Source of the DNA: an uncultured Eubacteriales bacterium
Lineage (GTDB): Bacteria > Bacillota > Clostridia > Oscillospirales > UBA644
NCBI GenBank assembly: GCA_900547165.1
Contig: URFZ01000014.1
Span: 1 to 61,383 of the forward strand
Length of the DNA: 61,383 nt
Reading direction: 5' to 3'
The notes under the pieces were generated by a model. That model had not been told where the DNA came from. It was given only the letters and a program-made list of their open reading frames with translations, and ran no database searches. Positions within the stretch are counted from its first letter, which is position 1. The number at the start of each line of letters is the position of its first letter. Position numbers and translations under genes: made by a program. Positions 41,101 to 48,951 of the stretch are shown here, one piece after another.

Positions 41101-43091
41101 CCCGAAGCATAGCGGACGGGAGACCCGTGTTTTGACGGCAGATATGCCAAAATAACCGAAAGCGTCGGAAAAAAGATATAAAACAGTCCGAGCAAAAGTG
41201 CGGGAACACCTAAAAACAGAGATGAAAAAAGCACCGCAAAAAGAAAAACGGGCGACAGCGCGCGCAATACATTTCCGAATACCTTGAATCGCGACACGGC
41301 GGAAAGAGGGTTCTTTTCAACGCCGTATTTTAAGCGGATATTCCTAAACAGAAATACGATGTTCTGTATGTCCCCTCTCGTCCATCGGTGGGCGCGGCGC
41401 ATATACGACAAAAGATTTGACGGAGAGGAATCCGTAAAGACGGCGTCGGAAACGTATGCCGTTCTCAAGAATTCACCCTCGATTATATCGTGGCTGAGCA
41501 ATGTACCGTCCGCAAAACGGGAACAAAATGTGCGTCGGAACGCATCGACGTTTATCGCGCCCTTGCCGGCAAAACTGCCCGCGCCGAAAAGCGTCTGATA
41601 CGTTTCGTACGAAGCGTTTTCGTAGTATTCCGTTCCCGCCGCACCGGAACTGACTTCCGAAAAAAGAGTTTTTCCCGCGGAAACGGGGTCTGTTCTCATG
41701 CTCGGCACGGCACAGCCGTAACCTTTAACGACCTTTCCGTTTTCGTAAACGGGGCGCGAACAAGGATGTTCAAGCACGCCGATAAGACGTCCGATACTGC
41801 CCGCACACGGGTGCGTATCGCCGTCCAGACAAACGATATATTCCGCGCCGTAAATATCGCCGCAGACAAGCGAAAACGCTTTCGCGTCGCCCGTCGCGGT
41901 CGCTTCGACAAGATCGCAGATCGCACCTCTTTTTCGCTCTTTTCCGCAGAATTTTCTGTCTGCGGTCTCTGTTCTTCCGCGCACGCAGGCAAAGAACTTT
42001 TCGCCGTATTCTTCGCAGAGTTCGTGAACGGAAGCGGACAGCATGGAAAAAACGCCCGAATCGGCGGCATTTTCTGCTGAATCGCTTTCGGGCAAATCGA
42101 CAAGAAACCCGAACATCAAGCCTTTTTCACGGTTTGCAAGGCTGAATCGGGCAAGAGACGAGCATATTTTTTCTTTTGTCAGTCCCTCGGCAAGGGTGAC
42201 GACGGTCACAAGCGTTTTCGGAACGCCGTCCGAGGTTTTCATTCCCGGAACGAGGGACGAAACGTCAAGGAGCGAAAAAAGTTTGTCGGCGCACAGGCAG
42301 GCGATACCGAACGAGGGAAGCAAGGACGCAAAAAGCAGAAAGACGCTGTTTGTCAGAAGTCCCGCAAAAAGAGAAAGCAGCACGGTAAGCGCGGCAACGG
42401 TAAAAATGTAGCGGGAGCCGAATCGACGTTCCGAAAGAAAAAACCCGATATGCCTTTTTTCGGGGTCGGGAGACGTGAGCGCACGGTCGGTAAGTCGTTG
42501 AAGCAAGTCATACTCGGAAACGCCGCGCCGACGCGCTTCGACACAAAGGCGGCGACGGTACAGGTTGCGGCTCTCACGGGTCATTTGAGAATATACGGGA
42601 TCGCGCATAAATACCTGTTCGCAGGGACTTATACGGGCATAAACGTCGTCAACACGAACGGTTGAAAGAAAACGCACCGAATTTATAAGGGACGCGACGG
42701 AGCGGACGCTTTGCCCTTTTTCGGAAAATACAAATATTTTTTTCAGCAGAACAAGTTTGAGTGCGTCGATAAAAACGGAAACTTCGCCGCCCGTCACGCC
42801 CGAGACCGTGCCCGCAGCGGAAAACAGTTCGTCAAGTTTTTCTTTGGTATCAACTGCTCCGCAAAGAAAGACGTAATCTTCGAGAAAAACGTATATCCTC
42901 GGATATTTCCCCGACGCGGGAAATTTTTCTTTTTTCGGGAGCGCCGAGCAAACGGCATACGCTTCATTTTTCAGAATATACGCATTGTCCCGAAGTGCGG
43001 GAGAGACCTTTCGCGGCTCAAATGCGGACGCGAGCGCCTTTTTCATTTCTCCGACCGCCGCAGAAAATCCTATTTCATTTTCTTTTTTCAT
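38181..43091 (-). CDS. Cyclic beta-1,2-glucan synthase-like glycosyltransferase, N-terminal part (GT84 / glycoamylase-like / GH94 start)
   Basis: 1636 residues. After an N-terminal cytoplasmic region come membrane spans (near residues 230-265) and a GT84-type glycosyltransferase with a DxD site in YIVCLDGDTHP (~420), TLFGAGSFAGKGAINV and RRAHRWTRGD, then more spans (~620-670 and ~760-800). A glycoamylase-like region (~880-1240: STVDNGNLAVCLYTLAAGL, SWSGTMFEYLLPTIFLP, YMSHHIGMSFLSI) and the beta-sandwich leading into GH94 follow. This is the NdvB/cyclic glucan synthase order. It stops at TAA 38181-38183, right in the linker before the phosphorylase domain, and reading continues in frame beyond it. 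GGGAG precedes ATG 43091. Confidence 0.85.
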   Translation of the reverse strand: MKKENEIGFSAAVGEMKKALASAFEPRKVSPALRDNAYILKNEAYAVCSALPKKEKFPASGKYPRIYVFLEDYVFLCGAVDTKEKLDELFSAAGTVSGVTGGEVSVFIDALKLVLLKKIFVFSEKGQSVRSVASLINSVRFLSTVRVDDVYARISPCEQVFMRDPVYSQMTRESRNLYRRRLCVEARRRGVSEYDLLQRLTDRALTSPDPEKRHIGFFLSERRFGSRYIFTVAALTVLLSLFAGLLTNSVFLLFASLLPSFGIACLCADKLFSLLDVSSLVPGMKTSDGVPKTLVTVVTLAEGLTKEKICSSLARFSLANREKGLMFGFLVDLPESDSAENAADSGVFSMLSASVHELCEEYGEKFFACVRGRTETADRKFCGKERKRGAICDLVEATATGDAKAFSLVCGDIYGAEYIVCLDGDTHPCAGSIGRLIGVLEHPCSRPVYENGKVVKGYGCAVPSMRTDPVSAGKTLFSEVSSGAAGTEYYENASYETYQTLFGAGSFAGKGAINVDAFRRTFCSRFADGTLLSHDIIEGEFLRTAYVSDAVFTDSSPSNLLSYMRRAHRWTRGDIQNIVFLFRNIRLKYGVEKNPLSAVSRFKVFGNVLRALSPVFLFAVLFSSLFLGVPALLLGLFYIFFPTLSVILAYLPSKHGSPVRYASGKLCAATSNFLQCLFSLAWLPFEALTKADAAVRALTRLVTRKKLLEWKTSSAVDALDIGKGKYFLEMRAQYVGVFLFFSLASLPLGVLWLLGIPLALVASAERKIPPVENTDELRAEAEKMWTFFRDTVTAETNFLPPDNLRVEPLSAVAERTSPTNIGMYLLSCLGAEKLGFIDADELLMRVSETVSTLEKLEKYDGQILNWYDTRTLKPLSPRFVSTVDNGNLAVCLYTLAAGLRRLSPASDMLVYRIESLLSSIDLAFLFDRDTGLFYIGFNAENGSFSPSHYDFYESEIRLTVFYAVATGQVPYSAWRALDRAAFSSDGVLYARSWSGTMFEYLLPTIFLPTYPLTFDDAALARCVELQKKTKFGGVWGVSESQYYAFDKLLNYQYQAFGIKSCAVDPAAYSRKVVSPYSTLLALPFDAPAALKNLEKLKKLGVYGDYGFYEAVDFTDGEPKTVKSYMSHHIGMSFLSIVGYLCDNIIQKTFFDTRISAFSDMLKNAPPFFARRYENAFVSAPDTTRPTKTEESLFVPPAPKGEVRAVFGKDTVFFGVDSGESFLSARGVDITRRPSLNRPAGLVVLRKNGTKTTSFSRFPIAGEKTSKYMHSDGGEICYTCRDGGFEGRFSVCCDCEMSGVAVEIAVRNNDRFERKEELIFFFEPTLCGFEEEKSHPLYSALFIEFDVTDGVLVCRRRKRTPSEKTLRLAVGLDKSDGFSLCRFETLSSQTENPFENVFNTDFNSVTDGAVSPCVALKYTFTVRAGGTASVFVPLAVGENDREAVSALRCIEKKKYGDVRKAAEVYRAAVLRARGIDKAGLRVFDDLCAAFVCDAKPRPLAACLKADALFRYGISDDLRRFFVCVDDTTVTDGEMYISVFAFLRSLGAMCELVVYCFEPSVYSPAVSRRLKDFISNSYSYLDGCRGGVFIVCDANYPFYSTLAATSYLVADLKNGRRILDVAPYMRPRRFAVEPLPVE

Positions 43092-43177
43092 ACCGTAACT
43101 CCCAAAACAGAATTTACGATATTTTCTCCCGAAAAAGCAAAAATACCCGTTTTCGGAATAATTTTTCGCAAAGAAAA

Positions 43178-43211
43178 CGCACAGCCGAAATCAAAAGAAA
43201 TCGGATGTGCG
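43178..43211 (-). terminator. Probable terminator after the RING/TPR gene
   Basis: Hairpin CGCACA.CCGA / TCGG.TGTGCG (one mismatch) with a large A-rich loop, followed on the minus strand by TTTTCTTT. It separates the RING/TPR gene from the glucan synthase gene. Confidence 0.5.
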
Positions 43212-43229
43212 CATTGATTTTTTTGTTTT

Positions 43230-44552
43230 TTAATTTCTCGAAACGTCGTATGTGTTTCCGTCCTCACAGCAGTAGACCTGCATATCATACGGACTTGAAT
43301 TTATGGTAAATTTGAACACGTCGGCAATTCGATTTCCGTCTTCATCCTCAAAAAAGAGCGTCATATCTTTGATGTCGTAGTAGACGGCGTTTTTCGGGAC
43401 CTTTATCCGAGACAAATTGGTGATGCAGCGTGTTTCTCCGTTGTCATTTTTGATAAACTGTAAATAGGCAAAACTGTATGAATCAAACCACGTTCCTTCA
43501 AGGAAATATACTATACAGTCGTCGGAAAGCATCATTTTAGGAATAAATTCATACCGGTCCCAGATCATATATATATAAGCGCGATCGCTTCTGATGAAAT
43601 CCTTGAAATTTTCTGTGTCACGCAGGTCTTCGAAAAACCTTTTCAGATCGTCCAATGAGCCGTCAACATCGGAAACGGATGATAAAAAGTCGCAAATGAC
43701 GGGCGACATTGCTTTGACGGATCGGCTCGTTTCATCCGCAAGAAGATCAAGGACGGCACGAAGGCAAAGTCTTTCCTCCGCTCGATTCAATTTGACGCTT
43801 GCAAAGAAATCGTTGACGTTTCCGTTTTCAACCGAACGCGTTATCCACTTTTTGAGAATTTCGTTCTTTTTTTCCGCAACGTCACGGTAATCGGGAATTT
43901 CGGCGTATGCGAGATATGCCTGTTTCATACTGAAATCCGAAACTTTGTCGGCATATTCGTATATGGATTCGCAGCGCAGCGATTCGCTGTCCGAATAAGA
44001 ACCGAGTTCCCTGAATATTTTTTCGGCTTTTTGGTATTCTCCGAGTTCTTTCAATTCTTTTGCTTTGCGGTAAAGCGCCTCGTTTGATTTTTCTTCACTC
44101 TGCAAAAAGCCGTCAAGTTCGCGAAAATCTGTATACGCGGCATCGTATTTGCCCTCTTCCAGCATGGAGGAAGCCTTCTTATACTTGGAAAAAGGTATCG
44201 CAAAAAGAACCGTAAACAAAATTCCCGCAGCAATGACAGCGACTGCGGAGCATGAGACCGCAACGGCAATCATCCGCTTCTTCTTTTTGCTTTTCGTTGT
44301 TTCGTTTTCCGAAATATCCGTCGGAGCTTCGGCTGTCTCTGGTACTTCCGTATTTTGTTCGGGGTCTTCTCCGTTTTCGGGTTCAAAGACCTCTTTTATC
44401 TGCCCGACGCAGCCCTCGGTCGAACACCCTTGCTTTTTCTGCCAACATGAGAGATGTTGCGGAGCGTTGCATTCACCGCACACGGCAACGGCATCGTTTT
44501 CCGTTATCGGCCGATTGCAGGCGGGACAGATCTTTCCCTCGTAAGGATTCAT
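43230..44552 (-). CDS. Prokaryotic RING-finger / single-span / TPR-like repeat protein
   Basis: 440 residues. The N-terminus is a RING-like zinc finger: CPACNRPI ... CGECNAPQHLSCW ... CSTEGC (residues ~9-48), as in the prokaryotic RING family. An acidic linker, a basic KSKKKKR stop and one membrane span (IAVAVSCSAVAVIAAGILFTVLF, ~95-120) follow. The remainder begins SKYKKASSMLEEGKYDAAYTD and continues as TPR-like repeats with a C-terminal beta-rich region. Positive charges before the span suggest the N-terminus is inside and the repeats outside. The TM-repeat junction closely resembles the two TIR proteins at 56-61 kb, so all three share a scaffold with different cytoplasmic heads. Function unknown. 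Confidence 0.75.
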   Translation of the reverse strand: MNPYEGKICPACNRPITENDAVAVCGECNAPQHLSCWQKKQGCSTEGCVGQIKEVFEPENGEDPEQNTEVPETAEAPTDISENETTKSKKKKRMIAVAVSCSAVAVIAAGILFTVLFAIPFSKYKKASSMLEEGKYDAAYTDFRELDGFLQSEEKSNEALYRKAKELKELGEYQKAEKIFRELGSYSDSESLRCESIYEYADKVSDFSMKQAYLAYAEIPDYRDVAEKKNEILKKWITRSVENGNVNDFFASVKLNRAEERLCLRAVLDLLADETSRSVKAMSPVICDFLSSVSDVDGSLDDLKRFFEDLRDTENFKDFIRSDRAYIYMIWDRYEFIPKMMLSDDCIVYFLEGTWFDSYSFAYLQFIKNDNGETRCITNLSRIKVPKNAVYYDIKDMTLFFEDEDGNRIADVFKFTINSSPYDMQVYCCEDGNTYDVSRN

Positions 44553-44705
44553 TTGTTACACAACCTTTCTTTCTGAAACGGACGGCTTTTCACATATTAA
44601 ACCTTAAACCCTTTCCGTAAATTTAAAGCCTGACCGATGTCATTATACATTCTATCTCGGTTTTTGTCAATACTTTTGTCACAGGTTGTCCTTTCCTCTT
44701 TCCGC

Positions 44706-44734
44706 TTGATTTTTCGTGCGTGATATGTTATACT
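44706..44734 (+). promoter_or_regulatory. Promoter of the GTPase-NYN fusion gene
   Basis: TTGATT (44706-44711) and TATACT (44729-44734), 17-base spacer. Confidence 0.75.
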
Positions 44735-44766
44735 GAAACAATAACAAAGCAAACGGAGTGAGAACG

Positions 44767-47307
44767 GTGAAACGTAAACTTGTCGTCGGAATACTTGCGC
44801 ACGTCGATGCTGGAAAAACGACGCTTTCGGAAGCGTTTTTGTATGCGGCGGGAAAGTTGCGCAAACGCGGGCGCGTTGACCACGGTGACGCATTTTTGGA
44901 CACGGACGAGGTTGAGCGCGAACGGGGAATAACGATATATTCGAAAGAAGCGCGGTTTGAGATAGGCGACACGGAAATAATTCTTGCGGACACGCCGGGA
45001 CACGTCGATTTTTCGGCGGAGACGGAGCGTGTTTTGCAGGTGCTGGACGGCGCGGTGCTGATTGTAAGCGCAACGGACGGCGTTCAGGCGCATACGAGAA
45101 CGCTGGCAAAACTGCTTGACAAATACGGCGTTCCCACTTTTATTTTTGTCAACAAAACCGACCTGCCTTTTGCGGGCGAAGCGGCGGTGGCTGAGGACAT
45201 ACGCAAAAATCTCGGAGATGCGACAGCTCCGTTTTTCACGGGCGAAAGCGACGAAACAAGAGCGGAAAGGCTTGCGCTTTTTTCGGAAAAATTGCTTGAA
45301 AAGTTCACCTCGGACGGAACAACGGACACCGGAGAACTGACGCGGCTTACGGCGCAGAGAAAACTGATACCCGTTTTTTTCGGCTCGGCGAGAACGACGG
45401 ACGGCGTTGAAGAATTTCTGAACGCGCTTGTGACACTTGCCCCGCGTCCCGAATACCCGACGGATGTCTTCGGCGCAAGGGTGTTCAAAATTGCGCATGA
45501 CGGCAATGTCAGACTTACATATATGAAGATAACAGGCGGCACGCTGAACGTTCGCGATGCGGTAAAATACGACGGCAGAGAAGAAAAAGCGGCGCAGATA
45601 CGGCTTTATTCGGGGAACAATTTCACACAAACAGACAAAGCCTATGCGGGCGATATATGCGCCGTTATCGGGCTTACGGCGACGTATGCGGGACAGGGAC
45701 TCGGAGCGGAAGAGGACGGAGAAACGCCCCTGCTCGAACCCGTTCTGACGTACAAAGTGATTTTGCCGAACGATTGCCCGCCGAGGTTGTTTTACCCGAA
45801 ATTGCTCGAACTTTCCGAGGAAGACCCGTCTTTGCGTCCCGTTTGGTCGGAAGAATTGCAGGAATTGCAGGTTCGGCTGATGGGCGAAGTGCAGACGGAG
45901 ATACTGACAAGAAAGATAAAGGACAGATTCGGCGTTGATGTCGCTTTCGGCGAGGGACGCATACTTTACAAGGAAACCATCGCCGCCCCCGTCGAGGGTG
46001 TGGGGCATTTTGAGCCGCTGAAACATTATGCGGAAGTTCATTTGCTGTTGGAGCCGTTGCCGAGAGGTACAGGCTTGGTAACAGACACGGTTTGCCCGAC
46101 GGACGAACTGGCTTCAAACTGGCAAAATCTTGTTGACACGGTGCTGAACGAAACACTACTGCGCGGAGTGCTTGTCGGCGCACCGCTGACGGACATAAAA
46201 ATTACGCTTCTGACAGGCAGATCGCACCCGAAGCACACGGAGGGCGGGGATTTCAGAGAAGCGACGCTGCGTGCGCTTCGGCAGGGACTTATGAGCACGC
46301 GCTCCGTTCTGCTTGAACCTTTTTACGCATACAGGCTTTCCGTGCCGTCCTCGTCTGCGGGCAGAGCGATACACGACCTGCAAATGCGTCATGCGGAGTT
46401 TGTGCAGGAAACGGACGACAACGGTTTTGCGGTCTTTACGGGGCGTGCGCCGGTTGCAAAACTTTCCGGATATGCAAAAGAAGTTGCGGCATACAGCGGC
46501 GGAAACGGCTCGTTTTCGTGCGTATATGACGGAGACGGAGAGTGCGAAAACGCCGAAGAAGTCATAGCGGAAAGCGGATACAAGCCCGAAGCGGATATGC
46601 AGCTGCCGCCGCATTCGGTCTTTTGCGCACACGGAGCGGGATTTGTGGTGCCATGGAACAAAGTGCGCGAATACATGGATTTGCCCGCGGCATACAGACC
46701 GACAGTTCCCCTGCCGTCGCCGAGAAGCGTTGCCCGTGCACACAGGCTTTCGGACGCGCAGCTTGAAGAAATAATGAACAGGACTTACGGGCCCATCAAA
46801 CGCCGTTCCTATGCGGAAAAGCGCATTTTTACCGCCGAACGAAAGTTTGAGCCGAGGCCCGAAACAACAAAACTCATAGTTGACGGCTACAATGTTATTT
46901 TTGCATGGGATTTTCTTGCGGAACTTGCGCAAAGAGACCTTGACCATGCGCGCGACAGGCTGATAGATATTCTGAAAAACTACGCGGCTTACACAAAAAC
47001 GGAAGTAACGGCGGTCTTTGACGGCTATCGTGTTCCGTCGAATGCGGGCAGCGAAGCGACCGATGACGGAGTGACCGTGATATACACGCCGCAGGGGCAG
47101 ACAGCCGACGCCTGCATGGAAAAACTTATGCACGGGCTCGGTCCCGACCACACGCTGCGCGTTGTTACGTCCGACAAACTTGTGCAGTTCGCGGCGATAC
47201 ATTCGGGCGTTTTCAGACTTTCCGCTCGCGAATTTTTGGAAGAGATAAAACGCATAGACGCCGAAATTACCGCGTTTATAAAGAAACTTGAAAAAGAAAA
47301 CCGATAA
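44767..47307 (+). CDS. TetM-like ribosomal GTPase fused to a C-terminal Rae1/YacP-type NYN nuclease domain
   Basis: 846 residues from GTG 44767 (GGAG eight bases upstream; an in-frame GTG at 44758 overlaps that site). Residues ~1-640 have the EF-G/TetM fold: GILAHVDAGKTTLSEA (G1), RERGIT, ADTPGHVDFSAE (G3), VNKTDLP (G4), FGSA (G5), then domains II-IV and a C-terminal domain V with PHSVFCAHGAGFVVPW. Residues ~700-846 form a NYN domain: LIVDGYNVIFAWDFL, RDRLIDIL, TAVFDGYR, QTADACMEKLM, VVTSDKLVQ and FRLSAREFLEEI. Asp residues in all catalytic positions match YacP/Rae1, the A-site mRNA endonuclease of Bacillus. The union suggests a factor that binds a ribosome by GTPase and cleaves mRNA. Function is inferred. 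Confidence 0.92.
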   Translation: MKRKLVVGILAHVDAGKTTLSEAFLYAAGKLRKRGRVDHGDAFLDTDEVERERGITIYSKEARFEIGDTEIILADTPGHVDFSAETERVLQVLDGAVLIVSATDGVQAHTRTLAKLLDKYGVPTFIFVNKTDLPFAGEAAVAEDIRKNLGDATAPFFTGESDETRAERLALFSEKLLEKFTSDGTTDTGELTRLTAQRKLIPVFFGSARTTDGVEEFLNALVTLAPRPEYPTDVFGARVFKIAHDGNVRLTYMKITGGTLNVRDAVKYDGREEKAAQIRLYSGNNFTQTDKAYAGDICAVIGLTATYAGQGLGAEEDGETPLLEPVLTYKVILPNDCPPRLFYPKLLELSEEDPSLRPVWSEELQELQVRLMGEVQTEILTRKIKDRFGVDVAFGEGRILYKETIAAPVEGVGHFEPLKHYAEVHLLLEPLPRGTGLVTDTVCPTDELASNWQNLVDTVLNETLLRGVLVGAPLTDIKITLLTGRSHPKHTEGGDFREATLRALRQGLMSTRSVLLEPFYAYRLSVPSSSAGRAIHDLQMRHAEFVQETDDNGFAVFTGRAPVAKLSGYAKEVAAYSGGNGSFSCVYDGDGECENAEEVIAESGYKPEADMQLPPHSVFCAHGAGFVVPWNKVREYMDLPAAYRPTVPLPSPRSVARAHRLSDAQLEEIMNRTYGPIKRRSYAEKRIFTAERKFEPRPETTKLIVDGYNVIFAWDFLAELAQRDLDHARDRLIDILKNYAAYTKTEVTAVFDGYRVPSNAGSEATDDGVTVIYTPQGQTADACMEKLMHGLGPDHTLRVVTSDKLVQFAAIHSGVFRLSAREFLEEIKRIDAEITAFIKKLEKENR

Positions 47308-47388
47308 TGTTTTTCGTTTTTTCTGTCCCCTATATTTTTGTGGAGCTGTGCAATATCTGTCTTGCAAACGGATTTCAAACTTTTGAAA

Positions 47389-47417
47389 TTGACTTTTCGG
47401 AACAAACGTGGTACAAT
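47389..47417 (+). promoter_or_regulatory. Promoter of the MATE-like gene
   Basis: TTGACT (47389-47394) and TACAAT (47412-47417), 17-base spacer. It predicts an untranslated leader of about 165 bases. Confidence 0.7.
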
Positions 47418-47423
47418 TTATAA

Positions 47424-47587
47424 TATATTTTAATTGAATATTTTTCTTGACGAAACGATACAAGAGCGCTTCCGCGTTCCGATACGACACGTTCGGAGGC
47501 GTGTATCGCAGTCACAAAGAATAAGACGCACGCCTACGGGCGTGCTTTTTTTTTTCGTTGAGACGATTGAATGAGAGGAATATCAAA
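47424..47587 (+). promoter_or_regulatory. Attenuator/riboswitch-like leader of the MATE-like gene
   Basis: The leader ends in a strong terminator (stem GCACGCC 47528-47534 / GGCGTGC 47539-47545, then T11 at 47546-47556) placed ~30 bases before the coding sequence. Upstream lies a hairpin with ACACG 47487-47491 / CGTGT 47500-47504 extended by CGAT/ATCG. The bases GGCGTG at 47498-47503 can pair instead with CACGCC 47529-47534, the 5' arm of the terminator, giving an antiterminator. The mutually exclusive pairings are the hallmark of transcription attenuation. I do not recognise a known riboswitch class. Confidence 0.65.
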
Positions 47588-48280
47588 ATGGAAAAAACGG
47601 TTCAAAACACGTTTCTCGAAACGGAAAAAACGGGCAAATTGATGCGAAAGTTTGCGCTCCCCTGCATAGTTTCGCTGCTTGTCGGCGCGCTTTACAACAT
47701 AGTTGACCAAATATTCATCGCAAATGCTGATTATCTCGGCTCTTTCGGAAATGCGGCAAACTCCGTGGTGTTCCCGATGACGGTAATTGCCTTGGCGATA
47801 GCAACGATGATAGGAGACGGCTGCTGTGCGTTCACAAGCATAAATCTCGGAGCAAAAAGACCCGAGAAAGCGGAAAAATGCGTCGGAAACGCCATATTTC
47901 TGCTTGTTTCGTCGGGAATTGTACTCGCGGCGATATACCTTATTTTCGCGGATCCGATACTGAAAGCGTTCGGCGCGACGGTCAACGAAGAAACGTTTGA
48001 AATGTCGCGGGAATACTTCTTTTGGATCGCGCTCGGCGTCCCATTTTATATGTTCGGGCAGGGGTTGAATCCGATAATCCGTTCGGACGGAAGCCCGACG
48101 TTCGCGATGATCTCTTTGCTTGCGGGTGCGGTCTGCAACTGTATTCTCGACCCGATATTCATTTATACTTTCAAATGGGGCATGGCGGTCGGCGACGTGC
48201 TGACATTTATCGCAGTTGCAGTTGCGCTTGTTCATACCGCAAAGGAATTGAAAAGAGCCGATTTGACTGCAAAAAATTAA
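47588..48280 (+). pseudogene. MATE family efflux protein with a large internal deletion
   Basis: 231 residues, about half the normal MATE length (~450). The N-terminal half is standard (TGKLMRKFALPCIVSLLVGA ... NIVDQIFIANADYLG ... FFWIALGVPFYMFGQGLN, NPIIRSDGSPTFAM). After YTFKWGMAV, the middle of the usual sixth/seventh spans, the sequence jumps in frame to GDVLTFIAVAVALVHTAKELK, which matches the last span and tail of MATE proteins. The central ~200 residues are therefore missing. The start at ATG 47588 has GAGGAAT nine bases upstream. It could encode a stable short protein, but it cannot be a complete Na+/H+-drug antiporter. Confidence 0.75.
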
Positions 48281-48434
48281 GACAAAACGATACTACACTT
48301 ATGTTCTTTCTTAATTTTTGATGTGCCGAGTTAAAACAAAACTGAAATAAGACACGTTTTTTTGAGCCGTTATTCCAATTTAGCAGCTGAAACTGAAATA
48401 ACATATGCCTTTATTTTGATTTTGCAATCAGAAC
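48281..48434. other. AT-rich non-coding stretch with a short direct repeat
   Basis: No gene is visible. AACTGAAATAA occurs at 48340-48350 and again at 48391-48401. A short minus-strand open frame spans part of it but has no family resemblance. It may be decay left from the event that truncated the MATE gene. Confidence 0.3.
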
Positions 48435-48468
48435 GCATACCGCCCGCCGAAATCGGCGGGCGGTATGC
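48435..48468. repeat. Perfect 16-bp inverted repeat ahead of the BlaI-like promoter
   Basis: GCATACCGCCCGCCGA / TCGGCGGGCGGTATGC with a 2-base spacer. There is no T run on the plus strand because the promoter TTGACA begins at the next base, so it may act as an insulator or weak terminator. Confidence 0.55.
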
Positions 48469-48497
48469 TTGACAAAACGAAAATGTTGTGGTAAAAT
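48469..48497 (+). promoter_or_regulatory. Promoter of the blaI/blaR1-like pair
   Basis: Consensus TTGACA (48469-48474) and TAAAAT (48492-48497), 17-base spacer. Confidence 0.85.
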
Positions 48498-48504
48498 AGA
48501 TATA

Positions 48505-48520
48505 GACTACACAGATAGTC
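48505..48520 (+). promoter_or_regulatory. Candidate BlaI operator
   Basis: GACTACACAGATAGTC, an inverted repeat covering the predicted transcription start, resembles the TACTACATATGTAGTA-type operators of BlaI/MecI. It fits autorepression of the pair. Confidence 0.6.
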
Positions 48521-48551
48521 CGCAATATTGAGGTGCGGACGGGAGCGAAAG

Positions 48552-48908
48552 ATGAAAAACAAGATTTTTGACAGCGAAATAAAGGTTATGGAGATAGTTT
48601 GGGAAAACGAACCCATAACGGCAAAGCAAGTCAGCGTTATCGCGGCGCAGACCATCGGCTGGAACAAGAACACGACATACACGGTCATAAAAAAACTTGA
48701 GGCAAAGGGATTTATCAAACGTGACGAGCCGAATTTTGTCTGCACGTCGCTTGTGTCGAGAGACGAAGTAAGACGGGAAGAGACGCACTCTCTTATAGAC
48801 AAACTTTTCGGCGGTTCGAAAAAAGCGCTGTTTTCATCTCTCCTGGAAGACGAGAAACTTTCGGAAGACGAACTTGCGGAACTTCGGAAAATGATAGACG
48901 GGAGGTAG
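48552..48908 (+). CDS. BlaI/MecI/CopY family repressor
   Basis: 118 residues from ATG 48552 (GGGAG upstream). The winged-helix reads IFDSEIKVMEIVWENEPITA ... IGWNKNTTYTVIKKLEAKGFI, typical for BlaI/MecI, and the C-terminal helices form the dimerisation domain (LFGGSKKALFSSLLEDEKLS). Members are inactivated by proteolysis triggered by a BlaR1/MecR1 partner, and the next gene encodes one. There is no beta-lactamase in the window. The operator candidate at 48505-48520 points to autoregulation. Confidence 0.93.
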   Translation: MKNKIFDSEIKVMEIVWENEPITAKQVSVIAAQTIGWNKNTTYTVIKKLEAKGFIKRDEPNFVCTSLVSRDEVRREETHSLIDKLFGGSKKALFSSLLEDEKLSEDELAELRKMIDGR

Positions 48909-48951
48909 GCGGCGCATAGGTTGAAGTTACACAGCCTGCCGACCTGACAAT

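Noticed and set aside
44728..46041. Minus-strand open frame of 437 codons over the GTPase-NYN gene
   Set aside because: The translation is rich in Arg, Phe and Cys without motifs, a typical shadow of the strongly supported plus-strand gene.
44767..46700. Acquired tetracycline-resistance (tetM/tetO) gene
   Set aside because: Codon use matches the core genome, there are no mobile-element signs, and the protein has an additional nuclease domain. A resistance phenotype cannot be asserted.
48207..48404. Small minus-strand open frame after the MATE-like gene
   Set aside because: No ribosome-binding site or recognisable motif; it covers part of the MATE tail and the AT-rich non-coding stretch.
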